From contig NZ_BAAADJ010000023.1 in assembly GCF_039522365.1 (NCBI RefSeq), positions 62,001-126,000 of the forward strand: 64,000 nucleotides of DNA, read 5' to 3'. The notes under the pieces are model-generated. The model worked only from the letters and a program-made list of their open reading frames with translations. It did not search any database and was not told where the DNA came from. The first letter of the stretch is position 1. Every line of letters starts with the position of its first letter. Positions 10,318 to 19,106 of this stretch are shown here, piece by piece. The stretch comes from Bacillus carboniphilus. GTDB taxonomy: Bacteria; Bacillota; Bacilli; Bacillales; JC228. The position numbers and the translations under genes were made by a program.

Positions 10318-10382
10318 AGGGAAACTCCTCCTTATATTTAATATGGAGTAAAATAAGGACAGATGTGATTTGACTTTACGGA

Positions 10383-10459
10383 CATTTTATCTTCTACGTA
10401 TCTTCGCCCTAGCAGCAGAGGGTTACGAGATACGACTTATAAACATAAGCGATAAAATG
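10383..10459 (-). promoter_or_regulatory. S4-binding autoregulatory leader of rpsD
   Basis: The reverse-strand 5' leader has a perfect 9-bp outer stem (CATTTTATC at 10459-10451 with GATAAAATG at 10391-10383). Inside it is a perfect 7-bp stem (CGTATCT at 10434-10428 with AGATACG at 10403-10397), enclosing a GC-rich loop. Position and nested architecture fit the rpsD leader shown in B. subtilis to mediate S4 autogenous control. Confidence 0.75.
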
Positions 10460-10505
10460 AAGCGTAAGAGTGTTCACATAGGCTGCAATATTTTACACAA
10501 ACTCC

Positions 10506-10534
10506 ATTATATGATGTACATATTGTAAAGTCAA
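10506..10534 (-). promoter_or_regulatory. sigma-A promoter of rpsD
   Basis: Reverse strand TTGACT, 17-bp spacer, TATAAT. Predicted start near 10499 gives a leader of about 180 nt that carries the S4 structure. Confidence 0.8.
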
Positions 10535-10716
10535 CAAGGGAAATGTATGGTAAAATTTAAGTAGAAGATAGGAATAAAATTGGGTTTGAAGGATATTGGG
10601 AGATTTTTGCCATGAATATAGTAAATTGTGCTTAAAAAGCTCCGTTTCTAAACGATATAAAGTATACACTAGTTTTCTTAAAAGTGCAGTTACTTTCAAT
10701 GTGATAGGTGAGATTA

Positions 10717-12132
10717 ATGAATACACAAGGACAGGATATTTATATACATCATTACTATAAAGCCTTGTTTCAATTTACAAAAACGCTACACCACTGTACA
10801 AATGAAGAGGATGTTTATTTGGCTCTTTTAAATACGGTTAATACTTTTTCTCTAGATGCCATCCATATTGAGGTTTGGACATCGGAAGAAAGTGCAACTA
10901 GTCACCCACTAATTAAAGAGTTTAACTTTCAGCATGCACCAGACTCCATTTCGGAAGTGTTTTCTTCTGGGGAGTTAACTAGCAATGTGAAGAATGAGCT
11001 TATTGAGATGGACGTACCAATTATAGGTGAGCAAGGAATATATGGCGTTCTACAAGTACAAGGAATTACTCTGGACAAACAAGAAGAGATGAAAGAGTTA
11101 TTTCAAATACTTGGTGAAGAAGCAGGAAAAGCGATTGAAAAAATAAAGCTATATATTCAATCTAAACGCAGAATAAAAGATTTACAGATGTTAAATGATT
11201 TTACTTTAAAGCTTAATACAAGTTTACGTTTTACAGAGAGTCTTACCCTATTAAAAAATCATTTTCAATCTGTATTTCATATGCAGGAAGTAGGCTTCTT
11301 CTTTAAAAATAAAGACCACCAAATTGAAACTTCTAAGGAAAGCACTTCTTTTTTTGGAACTAAAAGGTCAAAGATATATACAGACTATGCACACCAACAT
11401 TTTAAATATAAAACCAATTCAGTGTTTATGGGAAAAGCAAGTGTGAAAATAGATGTGGAAGAAGAAATGCCATACCAAACCGTTCTTATGTTTCCCTTTC
11501 TGGATGATGGTGAAATTATTGGGTATACGCTATTGCTCCATCAAGAATCATATGCATTTGATTGGGATGTATTTAAAAACATGGAATCGATTATTTTCCA
11601 CTCTTCACTAGCTATCACAAATGCGATCCTTAAAGAGGAGTTGGAGCGGCTAGCCATGACGGATCCCCTCACTCATCTTTATTCTAGAAGATATCTAAAT
11701 AAGAAGATTGAAAAATCAATGAGAGATGATAGTGAAGGTACCTTTATTATTCTAGATATTGATAATTTCAAAGAAATCAACGATCTTTATGGACACCAAG
11801 TGGGAGATAATGTATTGGTGCAGTTAGGCCAACATGTTCTACAAAACATTAGAAAACATGATGTTGGTGCCCGCTGGGGTGGAGAGGAATTGGCTGTTTA
11901 TTTGCCTAAGACCCCTCTTCAAGCTGGAATTATGGTAGCAGACCGTCTTGTTAAAACTGTATCAGAAGTGACCAACCCCTCTATAACCGTTTCGTGCGGG
12001 GTTTCTTATTGGAAGAATAATGACAAAAGTTCTTCATATAGGAGCTTATTTGAATGGGCAGATCGAGCTCTCTACAAAGCTAAAAGCCTTGGGAAAAATA
12101 AAATAATTGTTTATAATCATAAAGAAAGCTGA
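10717..12132 (+). CDS. dgcP: GAF-GGDEF diguanylate cyclase, DgcP (YtrP) type
   Basis: About 471 aa, with GAF-like sensory modules at roughly 10-150 and 170-305 and a GGDEF domain from about 310. The catalytic motif is GGEEL (near 390) instead of the usual GGDEF/GGEEF. The metal/GTP residues DIDNFKEINDLYGH are present. An RxxD inhibitory site (RKHD) stands exactly five residues before GGEEL. It likely makes cyclic di-GMP in the cytosol, as no membrane segment is seen. The ATG at 10717 is preferred over the GTG at 10708, which falls within the AGGTGAG ribosome site. Order rpsD-ytrP-ytsP-yttP matches B. subtilis. Confidence 0.85.
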   Translation: MNTQGQDIYIHHYYKALFQFTKTLHHCTNEEDVYLALLNTVNTFSLDAIHIEVWTSEESATSHPLIKEFNFQHAPDSISEVFSSGELTSNVKNELIEMDVPIIGEQGIYGVLQVQGITLDKQEEMKELFQILGEEAGKAIEKIKLYIQSKRRIKDLQMLNDFTLKLNTSLRFTESLTLLKNHFQSVFHMQEVGFFFKNKDHQIETSKESTSFFGTKRSKIYTDYAHQHFKYKTNSVFMGKASVKIDVEEEMPYQTVLMFPFLDDGEIIGYTLLLHQESYAFDWDVFKNMESIIFHSSLAITNAILKEELERLAMTDPLTHLYSRRYLNKKIEKSMRDDSEGTFIILDIDNFKEINDLYGHQVGDNVLVQLGQHVLQNIRKHDVGARWGGEELAVYLPKTPLQAGIMVADRLVKTVSEVTNPSITVSCGVSYWKNNDKSSSYRSLFEWADRALYKAKSLGKNKIIVYNHKES

Positions 12133-12152
12133 CCAGTAAGGTCAGCTTTTTT
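12127..12152. terminator. Bidirectional terminator between dgcP and ytsP
   Basis: AGCTGACC pairs with GGTCAGCT around a 5-nt loop, T run on the plus strand. It overlaps both stop codons of the converging genes. Confidence 0.85.
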
Positions 12153-12636
12153 ATATATATTTAGTTAATACTGCCACAAACTCTTCTAACATTTTTTCAT
12201 CTACTTCATCAAAACGCTCAAGTTCAGGGCTATCAATATCCAGTACGCCTAACAGTTCTCCATCTTTTATAATTGGAACAACGATTTCTGATCTGGAGGC
12301 TGCATCACAAGCGATATGGCCAGGAAATGCATGTACGTCGGCAACACGAATTGTCTTTCTAGTTTGTGCAGATGTACCACAAACGCCTTTTCCTAATGGA
12401 ATTCTGACACATGCAGGCAAGCCTTGAAATGGGCCGAGAACAAGTTCATTTTCACTATCAAGACAATAAAAACCAACCCAATTGATGCGATCTAAAAATT
12501 GATTCAATAATGCACTTGCATTACTCAAGTTAGCCACTCGGTTTGGTTCATCCTCCAATAGGGCAGCGAGCTGCTTAATGACTAAAGAGTAGTTTTCTTC
12601 TTTTGATTTATTATAATTTTCGACTTGAAACAACAA
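12151..12636 (-). CDS. Free methionine-(R)-sulfoxide reductase, GAF type (YtsP)
   Basis: It reduces free Met-R-sulfoxide. The 161-aa single GAF domain keeps the family's three cysteines at C76, C86 and C110 (LPACVRIP, KGVCGTSA, HIACDAAS); the 10 and 24 residue spacing equals that of the characterised yeast enzyme. The start is TTG, five bases after GAGGTGAT. It converges with dgcP, with which it shares a terminator. Known symbols are ytsP or msrC-like. Confidence 0.92.
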   Translation of the reverse strand: MLFQVENYNKSKEENYSLVIKQLAALLEDEPNRVANLSNASALLNQFLDRINWVGFYCLDSENELVLGPFQGLPACVRIPLGKGVCGTSAQTRKTIRVADVHAFPGHIACDAASRSEIVVPIIKDGELLGVLDIDSPELERFDEVDEKMLEEFVAVLTKYI

Positions 12637-12702
12637 AAATCACCTCAATATTCATATGAATTCATTATATTGTATCAGAAAATCAGGATAGATAAGAGAA
12701 AG

Positions 12703-12746
12703 TGTCGACTTTTTTTCAAAGGAAATTTAAAGGGTTTCCAGAACAA
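12703..12746 (+). promoter_or_regulatory. Candidate Spo0A box and sigma-H promoter of refZ
   Basis: TGTCGAC (12703-12709) differs from the 0A box TGTCGAA at one base. AAAGGAAAT (12718-12726) matches the sigma-H -35 consensus, and AGAAC at the right distance approximates GAAT. B. subtilis refZ is switched on early in sporulation by Spo0A and sigma-H. Confidence 0.4.
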
Positions 12747-12779
12747 GTAAGCTAGAGAATAAAAAAGGGAGTGTTTAGA

Positions 12780-13418
12780 TTGACTGAGCCTAAGAAGAAG
12801 AAAAATGAGATTTTCAATTCTGCCTTATACATGTTTCATACAAAAGGATATACTGGCACTTCCCTACGTGATATTGCATCAAAAGCAAATGTAAATGTTG
12901 CTCATATAGCTTATTATTTTGAAAACAAACAAGGCCTACTAGAACATTCATTTTCCGTTTTCTTTGAAGAGTATCTTGCCGAAATGGAGAAAGCCATTAG
13001 TGAGCTAGAACGAAATGATCCTAGAGGTGTAATGAGAGATCTAGTGGACCGGTTAATGAAATTTCAATGTCAAAACATAACTCTTACTAGATTTGTATGG
13101 AGAGAACTTTCAATTGATTCTCAAGTCGTACGTGAAATTATTTCTACATATTTAATGAAGGAAAGATATTTTTTCAAATCCCTTCTTGAAGCAGGATTCA
13201 GGGAGAAGGCTTATGAAAAACGTCCTGTAAGCTATACCATCATTCAACTTAAGGGAATGCTGATGATGCCCTTTTTACATGCGCAGAGCTTAAGCGAAGT
13301 ATGGCAAGTTTATCCACATGAACCATATTTTTTAAACAAGTATAGTAAAGAAATTATGAGTTGGTTAGAGCACTACCTATTTGTCGCTGAGGAGACTCAG
13401 TTAAGAGCTATTCAGTAA
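12780..13418 (+). CDS. refZ: RefZ (YttP), TetR-like DNA-binding protein of early sporulation
   Basis: About 212 aa. A TetR helix-turn-helix lies at 8-55 (KGYTGTSLRDIASKANVNVAHIAYYF). The all-alpha C-terminal domain has LTRFVWRELSID and ISTYLMKERYFF, both typical of RefZ. In B. subtilis RefZ binds motifs flanking oriC, tunes FtsZ and helps capture the forespore chromosome. The start is TTG at 12780, because GGGAG at 12768 overlaps the upstream GTG at 12771. Its 3' end overlaps hisJ by 11 bp, tail to tail. Confidence 0.85.
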   Translation: MTEPKKKKNEIFNSALYMFHTKGYTGTSLRDIASKANVNVAHIAYYFENKQGLLEHSFSVFFEEYLAEMEKAISELERNDPRGVMRDLVDRLMKFQCQNITLTRFVWRELSIDSQVVREIISTYLMKERYFFKSLLEAGFREKAYEKRPVSYTIIQLKGMLMMPFLHAQSLSEVWQVYPHEPYFLNKYSKEIMSWLEHYLFVAEETQLRAIQ

Positions 13419-14223
13419 GGGTCTCTAATATTTGGGTTAGGGTTTCATATCCTAGCCCTATTTCTTTTGCTTGATGGGCATCAGATCCAAATACTAACTC
13501 AATTCCTAAATGTTTAGCTTTTTGAATGGTTTCAAGATCCGGGTACATTTCTCGGCAGAGAGGTTTTCTTAATCCTGCTGAATTCCAGTCTAAAGCGTAA
13601 CCTTTGTCAGCTATATTTTCCAAAATTGTATCCTTTATTGAGGAGAAACCCTTCGTAGGTTTGAACCTTTTTTGAAATTTAGTTACCAGTGTCATATGTC
13701 CAATTCTTTTTGGTTTAAAGTAACCTAAATCCGTCTCAACAGACTTTAAAACTTGCTGAAAGTATAGGTCATATACCTGATTAACGCCACCTAAAATGTT
13801 TGAAGCCTCTTTGAATGAATCAGGGCTATAATCTAAACAAATCCACTTTCCCTCACAATTTAAAAAATGTACAGATAATATACTATCATCTAAGTAAGGA
13901 CCCACGTGGTCTAATAGGGCTTGTGTCTCTTTCTCATACCCTTCTATGTAATCCACTTCTAATCCACATTTTATGTCAATGTCATTTTTATACTGTTTTT
14001 GTATCGCCTGAATATCCAAGATATAGCGTTCTAAATCATTGGTCCGCATTCCACTGTCTTTTTCTGGTGTGGGATCAATGAAGTTTGATGGTAATGGGGC
14101 ATGCTCGGTGAAGGAGATGGATGATAACCCTTGTTCTATAGCCTTCTCTACATATTCATCAAATGTGTCTTTCGTGCCGTGTGGACAGTATTTTGTGTGA
14201 ACATGAGCGTCTCTTTTTTTCAT
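13408..14223 (-). CDS. hisJ: Histidinol-phosphatase, PHP family
   Basis: 271 aa. It dephosphorylates histidinol phosphate in histidine synthesis. PHP metal motifs are DAHVHTKYCPHG at the N-terminus, FTEHAP, and GSDAHQ near the C-terminus. I start at the ATG 14221-14223 (MKKRDAHVHT), which has AGAGGAG 8 nt upstream; the longer frame adds 33 residues without a ribosome site. In B. subtilis too this his gene sits apart from the his operon, between refZ and ezrA. Confidence 0.93.
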   Translation of the reverse strand: MKKRDAHVHTKYCPHGTKDTFDEYVEKAIEQGLSSISFTEHAPLPSNFIDPTPEKDSGMRTNDLERYILDIQAIQKQYKNDIDIKCGLEVDYIEGYEKETQALLDHVGPYLDDSILSVHFLNCEGKWICLDYSPDSFKEASNILGGVNQVYDLYFQQVLKSVETDLGYFKPKRIGHMTLVTKFQKRFKPTKGFSSIKDTILENIADKGYALDWNSAGLRKPLCREMYPDLETIQKAKHLGIELVFGSDAHQAKEIGLGYETLTQILETLTE

Positions 14224-14396
14224 GTAAATTGCTCCTCTTATTGTCAAAATTCGACTTTGTTGTAAAAAACTTTGAAAAACCATGTAAAATATGCACAAAA
14301 ATAGTCGTATACATGGTATCATAATAACATTAGATTTTTACACGGAATAAAAAAGAAATCGGATATATTTTTGCCATTTGGAACAGGGGGCTCACG

Positions 14397-16097
14397 ATGC
14401 AGTACGTAATTGGCATCATCGTCTTCATTATTGTCATAATGTTGTTTGGATACATAGCGAAAAAGAAGATATTTAAAGAACTAGACAAGTTAGAATCATG
14501 GAAGATGGATTTAATGAATAAACCAGTACCTGCTGAACTCTCAAAGGTGAAGCAATTAAACATGACTGGTCAAACCGAAGAGATGTTTGAAAAATGGAGA
14601 AAATCATGGGATGAAATTGTAACCTTTTATTTACCAGAAATTGAAGAGTTCTTATTTGATGCAGAAGACTATACGGATAAATATAGGTTCAAGGCAGTTA
14701 AATCCACTCAACTAGAAATTCAAAAGAAGCTTCAGTTTGTAGAAGAACAGATTGAAAAAATAATTAAAGGTTTACATGACCTATTAGGCAGTGAAGAAAA
14801 AAATAAACAAGATGTTGCTGAAGCGAAAGAAAAATACCGTGAGCTGAAGAGAACCTTAATTACAAATCGTCATGCATACGGAAAAGCAGAGGTTCGATTA
14901 GAGGTATTGTTAGATGAAATTCTCATGGAGTTTGAAAACTTCGAAAATGCAACCACTAATGGAAATGTTTTAGAGGCAAGAGAAATTGTATTGAATATGA
15001 AAGAACAGCTTGTAAAATTTGAAGAAAAACTTGAACACATACCTAGATTACTATCTTTTTGTTCACAGGAACTCCCGGCTAAAACAAAGGAAATTTCAAA
15101 CGGACATGGAGAGATGGTTGAACAAGGATATGAACTCTCTCATCTTCAGATTGAAAAAGAAGTGAACCGACTAAACAAGCAAGCGGAAACGTATATTGAG
15201 TATTTACATAAAGCTGAGATTGATGAAGTGCTAGAAGGTGAGACGGAATTAAGGGAAAGTGTTGAGCTTCTCTATGATGTCCTTGAAAAGGAAGTACATG
15301 CTAGACAATATGTGGCTAGTCACAAAAATGAAACGGAAGAACGGCTCAATCTGTTAATTACGGAAGGAAAGAGAATCGAAAAAGAAACCAACTTTGTGAA
15401 ACAGTCTTATCATATCCATGAGTCAGAACTTGAAGCATTTAAGCAAATGGATAAAAAATTGGTTACGTTAGAGACAAAGTTGAAAAATCTTGTTGAGAAA
15501 GTAGCTGAACATAAGCTAGCTTATTCAATCCTCAAAGATGAGTTGACAAAGATTTCAGAGGAACTAGATATAATTAGACAGGAGCAAAGTGCTTTTGCTG
15601 AAAAGCTTCACATGTTGCGTAAGGATGAATTAGAAGCAAGAGAGCAGCTACAAGAACTAAGACAAAAGAGTACAGAGGTTAGAAGGCTTGTATCTAAAAG
15701 TAATCTTCCAGGACTACCTGAAGAGTATAAATTCTTATTAGAAGATGCCCACCATTCTTTGGAAGAAGTGTATCAAAGCCTAGGGGAAAAACCTCTGAAT
15801 ATTGCAGTCGTTCAATCCGCACTAGAAAACGCCGAGGCATTTATGTCAAAGCTTCATGAGCAAACAATTGAAATGATTGAAAATGTACAATTTGCTGAAT
15901 TTGTAATCCAATATGGAAACCGTTATAAGCGTGCAAATTCACACACTAAACAACAATTAGAGAAAGCTGAGTCTGCTTTTAGGAATTACCAATACTCCAC
16001 TGCTCTTGAGGAAGCTGTAGCCGCAATTGAAGAAGTGGAACCAGGAGCTATTAAAAAGCTTGAAGCTTGGCTAAATGAAGATCAACAAAAAAATTGA
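14397..16097 (+). CDS. ezrA: EzrA, septation ring formation regulator
   Basis: 566 aa (B. subtilis 562). One N-terminal membrane segment (about 3-22, then AKKKIFKELDKLESWKMDLM) anchors a long cytosolic run of coiled-coil, spectrin-like helical repeats. EzrA binds FtsZ, limits extra Z-rings and works with GpsB/PBP1. GGGGG precedes the ATG. Single gene with its own terminator; braB, which follows ezrA in B. subtilis as I recall, is absent here. Confidence 0.96.
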   Translation: MQYVIGIIVFIIVIMLFGYIAKKKIFKELDKLESWKMDLMNKPVPAELSKVKQLNMTGQTEEMFEKWRKSWDEIVTFYLPEIEEFLFDAEDYTDKYRFKAVKSTQLEIQKKLQFVEEQIEKIIKGLHDLLGSEEKNKQDVAEAKEKYRELKRTLITNRHAYGKAEVRLEVLLDEILMEFENFENATTNGNVLEAREIVLNMKEQLVKFEEKLEHIPRLLSFCSQELPAKTKEISNGHGEMVEQGYELSHLQIEKEVNRLNKQAETYIEYLHKAEIDEVLEGETELRESVELLYDVLEKEVHARQYVASHKNETEERLNLLITEGKRIEKETNFVKQSYHIHESELEAFKQMDKKLVTLETKLKNLVEKVAEHKLAYSILKDELTKISEELDIIRQEQSAFAEKLHMLRKDELEAREQLQELRQKSTEVRRLVSKSNLPGLPEEYKFLLEDAHHSLEEVYQSLGEKPLNIAVVQSALENAEAFMSKLHEQTIEMIENVQFAEFVIQYGNRYKRANSHTKQQLEKAESAFRNYQYSTALEEAVAAIEEVEPGAIKKLEAWLNEDQQKN

Positions 16098-16119
16098 CCC
16101 ATGTGGTCAATTTTTTTTG
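16088..16119 (+). terminator. Terminator of ezrA
   Basis: ATTGACC/GGTCAAT stem with a 5-nt loop and an eight-T run, overlapping the ezrA stop. Confidence 0.85.
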
Positions 16120-16189
16120 TTTCCCTACCTATTTTTGAGGGATTATGATAATATGTACTGTTGAATTATAGATGTAAGGGGAGAGGGAA

Positions 16190-17338
16190 ATGATTTACTT
16201 TGATAATAGTGCAACCACAAAACCTTTTGATGAAGTAGTACAATCCTTTACAACGGTAGCTACCCAATACTTTGGAAATCCATCTTCCCTTCATGGACTA
16301 GGTGCGGAAGCGGAAAAACTAATGACGAAAGCAAGAGAGCAAATTGCCCAGTTATTACACGTACAGCCTAAGGAAATCATATTTACCTCGGGCGGAACGG
16401 AAAGCAATAACCTTGCTTTAAAAGGTACGGCTTTGGCACTTAAATCCCGTGGAAAGCACATTATTACATCCAGTGTTGAGCATGCATCCGTTAAGCAGGC
16501 GTGTTTACAACTTGAAGAACTTGGATTTGAAATTACGTATTTACCTGTTGATTGTACTGGAAAAGTTAACATAGAAGAATTACAAAAGGCGATTAGACCT
16601 GAAACCATTCTAGTATCGCTTATTCACGTTCAAAACGAAGTTGGAACTATCCAACCAATTCAAGCGGTTGGGGAAATACTAAAGGACTATCCAAAAATTC
16701 ATTTCCATGTAGACCATATACAAGGAATAGGGAAAGTTCCCCTATCATTAAACAAAAGTCATGTTGACCTTTGTTCTTTTTCGGCGCATAAATTTAATGG
16801 ACTAAAGGGAACTGGATTTTTATATGTAAAAGAAGGAACCATTCTTTGGCCGTTGTTATCTGGTGGTAGCCAAGAAGGAACCTTACGGAGTGGTACTGAA
16901 AATGTATCAGGTTTTGTTTCAATGGCTAAAGCCTTAAGAATGACGCTTGAAAAAAAGGAAATGGTCCTTCCAAAGATAGAAGAGATGAAACAATTCCTTC
17001 AGAAAGAACTTCAAAAGTTTGAACATGTAGTCATCAATACTCCTGAAGATTCTGCACCGCATATTTTAAATATAGCTTTTGAAGGGATTAAAGGCGAAGT
17101 TCTTGTTCATGCACTAGAGGAACATGGTGTTTACGTATCTACTACAAGTGCTTGTTCTTCGAAAAAGAAAGCACATAGTGATACATTAGAAGCAATGGGA
17201 GTTCCGGAACAAATAGCAAAAGGAGCACTGAGAATCTCTCTATCATGGCATAATACAATGGAAGAATGTCGCGTATTTTTAAAAGCATTAGAATCATGTG
17301 TAAACATGTTAAACAAAACAATGAGGAGATCAACATGA
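16190..17338 (+). CDS. nifZ: Cysteine desulfurase partner of ThiI (NifZ)
   Basis: 382 aa, PLP-dependent. Schiff-base lysine K201 is in SAHKFNG and persulfide cysteine C322 in TSACSSK. HVDHIQG replaces the more common HxDxxQ. It supplies sulfur to ThiI for tRNA 4-thiouridine (shown for B. subtilis NifZ/ThiI). The stop overlaps the thiI ATG (ATGA), so the pair is translationally coupled. It could be read generically as NifS/IscS, but the context points to NifZ. Confidence 0.93.
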   Translation: MIYFDNSATTKPFDEVVQSFTTVATQYFGNPSSLHGLGAEAEKLMTKAREQIAQLLHVQPKEIIFTSGGTESNNLALKGTALALKSRGKHIITSSVEHASVKQACLQLEELGFEITYLPVDCTGKVNIEELQKAIRPETILVSLIHVQNEVGTIQPIQAVGEILKDYPKIHFHVDHIQGIGKVPLSLNKSHVDLCSFSAHKFNGLKGTGFLYVKEGTILWPLLSGGSQEGTLRSGTENVSGFVSMAKALRMTLEKKEMVLPKIEEMKQFLQKELQKFEHVVINTPEDSAPHILNIAFEGIKGEVLVHALEEHGVYVSTTSACSSKKKAHSDTLEAMGVPEQIAKGALRISLSWHNTMEECRVFLKALESCVNMLNKTMRRST

Positions 17339-18540
17339 ACTACGATAGAATCTTAATCCGTTATGGTGAACTTTCTACTAAGGGTAGAAATAGAAATACA
17401 TTTATTAGCCTACTAAAAAACAATTTGCGATGGGCTTTAAAAGATTTATCGAAAGTAAAAATTGAGTCCAATCGAGACCGAGCGTATGTGCTACTGAATG
17501 GCGAAGATGTTCAGACAGTAATGAAACGTTTAAAGGGTATTTTCGGGATTCAATCATATAGCCCGGTTATTAAAGTAGAAAAGACACCTGAGGCCATTCA
17601 AGAAGGAGTTTATGAACTACTTCGTACACAATCTAGCCCGAACGAAACCTTTAAAATTACAACCAAAAGGGCAGATAAAACGTTCCCATTAGATACAAAT
17701 GGTGTAAATCAATTATTAGGGGGACACATACTAAAAAGTGAGCTTGGCTTAAAAGTAAATGTTCATAACCCTGACTTCAATGTCCTAGTTGAGATTCGAA
17801 AGGAAGCTGTGTATATTTCAGTTGAAATTATCCAAGGTGCTGGCGGTCTCCCAGTAGGTTCGAGTGGAAGAGCTATGCTAATGCTTTCAGGTGGTATTGA
17901 TAGTCCAGTGGCTGCCTATTTAGCGATGAAACGTGGAGTAGAAGTAGAGGCCGTTCACTTTTATAGTCCACCTTACACCAGTGAAAGAGCTAAACAAAAA
18001 GTATTAGATTTAGTAAAAGTTTTAAGCTCTGTGTCTGGTAAGATCAAGCTTCACATCGTTCCTTTTACAAAGATACAAGAAAAAATCCAAGAACAGGTTC
18101 CAAGTAATTATTCCATGACCTCAACTAGAAGATTTATGTTAAAAATTACAGATCGAATTCGAGAGAAGAATAATGGTCTTGCGATTATTACCGGGGAAAG
18201 CTTAGGACAAGTAGCTAGTCAAACATTAGAAAGCATGTATGCTATAAACGATGTAACCTCGACACCTGTTCTTAGGCCACTGCTGGCTATGGATAAAACA
18301 GAAATTATGGGGATAGCGGATGATATTGGTACAATAGATATTTCAAATAGACCTTACGAAGATTGTTGTACCATTTTCACTCCGAGTATGCCTAAAACAA
18401 AACCTAAGAAAGAAAAGGTTGAAAAATATGAGAGCTTCGTCGATTTTACAGAAGTAATGGATGAAGCTGTAAACAATATCGAAACGATTACCATTACACC
18501 AGAAGAAAAGAAAGAAGAGAAGGAAGCCGACCTATTTTAA
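17335..18540 (+). CDS. thiI: tRNA 4-thiouridine synthase ThiI
   Basis: 401 aa, the length of B. subtilis ThiI. It has an N-terminal ferredoxin-like/THUMP region (about 1-165) and an adenylating PP-loop SGGIDSP at 185-191. There is no C-terminal rhodanese domain such as E. coli ThiI has. I start at the ATG 17335 (MNYDRILIRYGELSTKGRN), with GAGGAGATC upstream inside nifZ; the longer frame is an artefact. It activates U8 of tRNA and takes sulfur from NifZ. Confidence 0.95.
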   Translation: MNYDRILIRYGELSTKGRNRNTFISLLKNNLRWALKDLSKVKIESNRDRAYVLLNGEDVQTVMKRLKGIFGIQSYSPVIKVEKTPEAIQEGVYELLRTQSSPNETFKITTKRADKTFPLDTNGVNQLLGGHILKSELGLKVNVHNPDFNVLVEIRKEAVYISVEIIQGAGGLPVGSSGRAMLMLSGGIDSPVAAYLAMKRGVEVEAVHFYSPPYTSERAKQKVLDLVKVLSSVSGKIKLHIVPFTKIQEKIQEQVPSNYSMTSTRRFMLKITDRIREKNNGLAIITGESLGQVASQTLESMYAINDVTSTPVLRPLLAMDKTEIMGIADDIGTIDISNRPYEDCCTIFTPSMPKTKPKKEKVEKYESFVDFTEVMDEAVNNIETITITPEEKKEEKEADLF

Positions 18541-18667
18541 GATTCAGGCTGGTTTGGGCTTCTTAATTAGGACATCCCCAAAATAGGGATTTCCAATTGC
18601 CATATTTGGTTTAAACAACACCCAAATAAGTTGTAATTCTGAGAACAATTACCAAGATTGAATTCTG

Positions 18668-18697
18668 AATGAATCTCCTTGTTTTGTAGCAATATAT
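18668..18697 (+). promoter_or_regulatory. Candidate sigma-G promoter of sspA
   Basis: GAATGAA (18668) and CAATATA (18691) with a 17-bp gap resemble the forespore sigma-G elements (-10 CATNNTA, one mismatch). The leader would be very short. Confidence 0.5.
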
Positions 18698-18719
18698 ACT
18701 CACAAGGAGGTGAACAAAC

Positions 18720-18923
18720 ATGGCAAACAACAATAGCTCAAACCAACTTCTTGTTCCTGGTGTACAACAAGCTCTTGATCAAATGAAGTATGAAATTGCT
18801 CAAGAATTTGGAGTTCAACTTGGTGCTGATGCAACTTCACGCGCTAACGGTTCTGTTGGTGGTGAAATCACTAAGCGTCTAGTATCTATGGCTGAAAGCC
18901 AACTAGGCGGAGGATCATTCTAA
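18720..18923 (+). CDS. sspA: Alpha/beta-type small acid-soluble spore protein
   Basis: 67 aa that coat and protect spore DNA and are degraded at germination. The GPR protease site is at E29-F30 ([11 protein letters not shown]), and the DNA-binding helix [17 protein letters not shown] is intact. AAGGAGGTGAAC is a near-perfect ribosome site. It lies directly after thiI, as in B. subtilis, which supports the sspA name among the paralogues. Confidence 0.95.
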   Translation: MANNNSSNQLLVPGVQQALDQMKYEIAQEFGVQLGADATSRANGSVGGEITKRLVSMAESQLGGGSF

Positions 18924-18954
18924 GAAATTAACCTAAAAGAATAAAATGGCTACG

Positions 18955-18986
18955 AGAACGGGCATCATGCCCGTTCTTTTATTTTT
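18955..18986 (+). terminator. Terminator of sspA
   Basis: AGAACGGGCAT/ATGCCCGTTCT inverted repeat followed by TTTATTTTT. Confidence 0.9.
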
Positions 18987-19041
18987 GTTGTAGGAAAGAA
19001 ATCGAATCTTTGCAAAATTCCTCTTAACCTGTAAAATAAGG

Positions 19042-19073
19042 AAAAGCGGCAGCTTCTGGCTGCACGCTTTTTT
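19042..19073 (+). terminator. Second terminator-like hairpin before ytcJ
   Basis: AAGCG-CAGC pairs with GCTG-CGCTT and is followed by six T, 34 nt before the ytcJ ATG. It may back up the sspA terminator or attenuate ytcJ. Confidence 0.6.
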
Positions 19074-19106
19074 GATGAACGATAATATACGTTAGGAGAA
19101 TGTACG

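Noticed and set aside
18541-18660. Small gene or RNA between thiI and sspA
   Set aside because: No open frame with a ribosome site and no stable extended fold was seen; the space probably holds the thiI transcript end and the sspA promoter.
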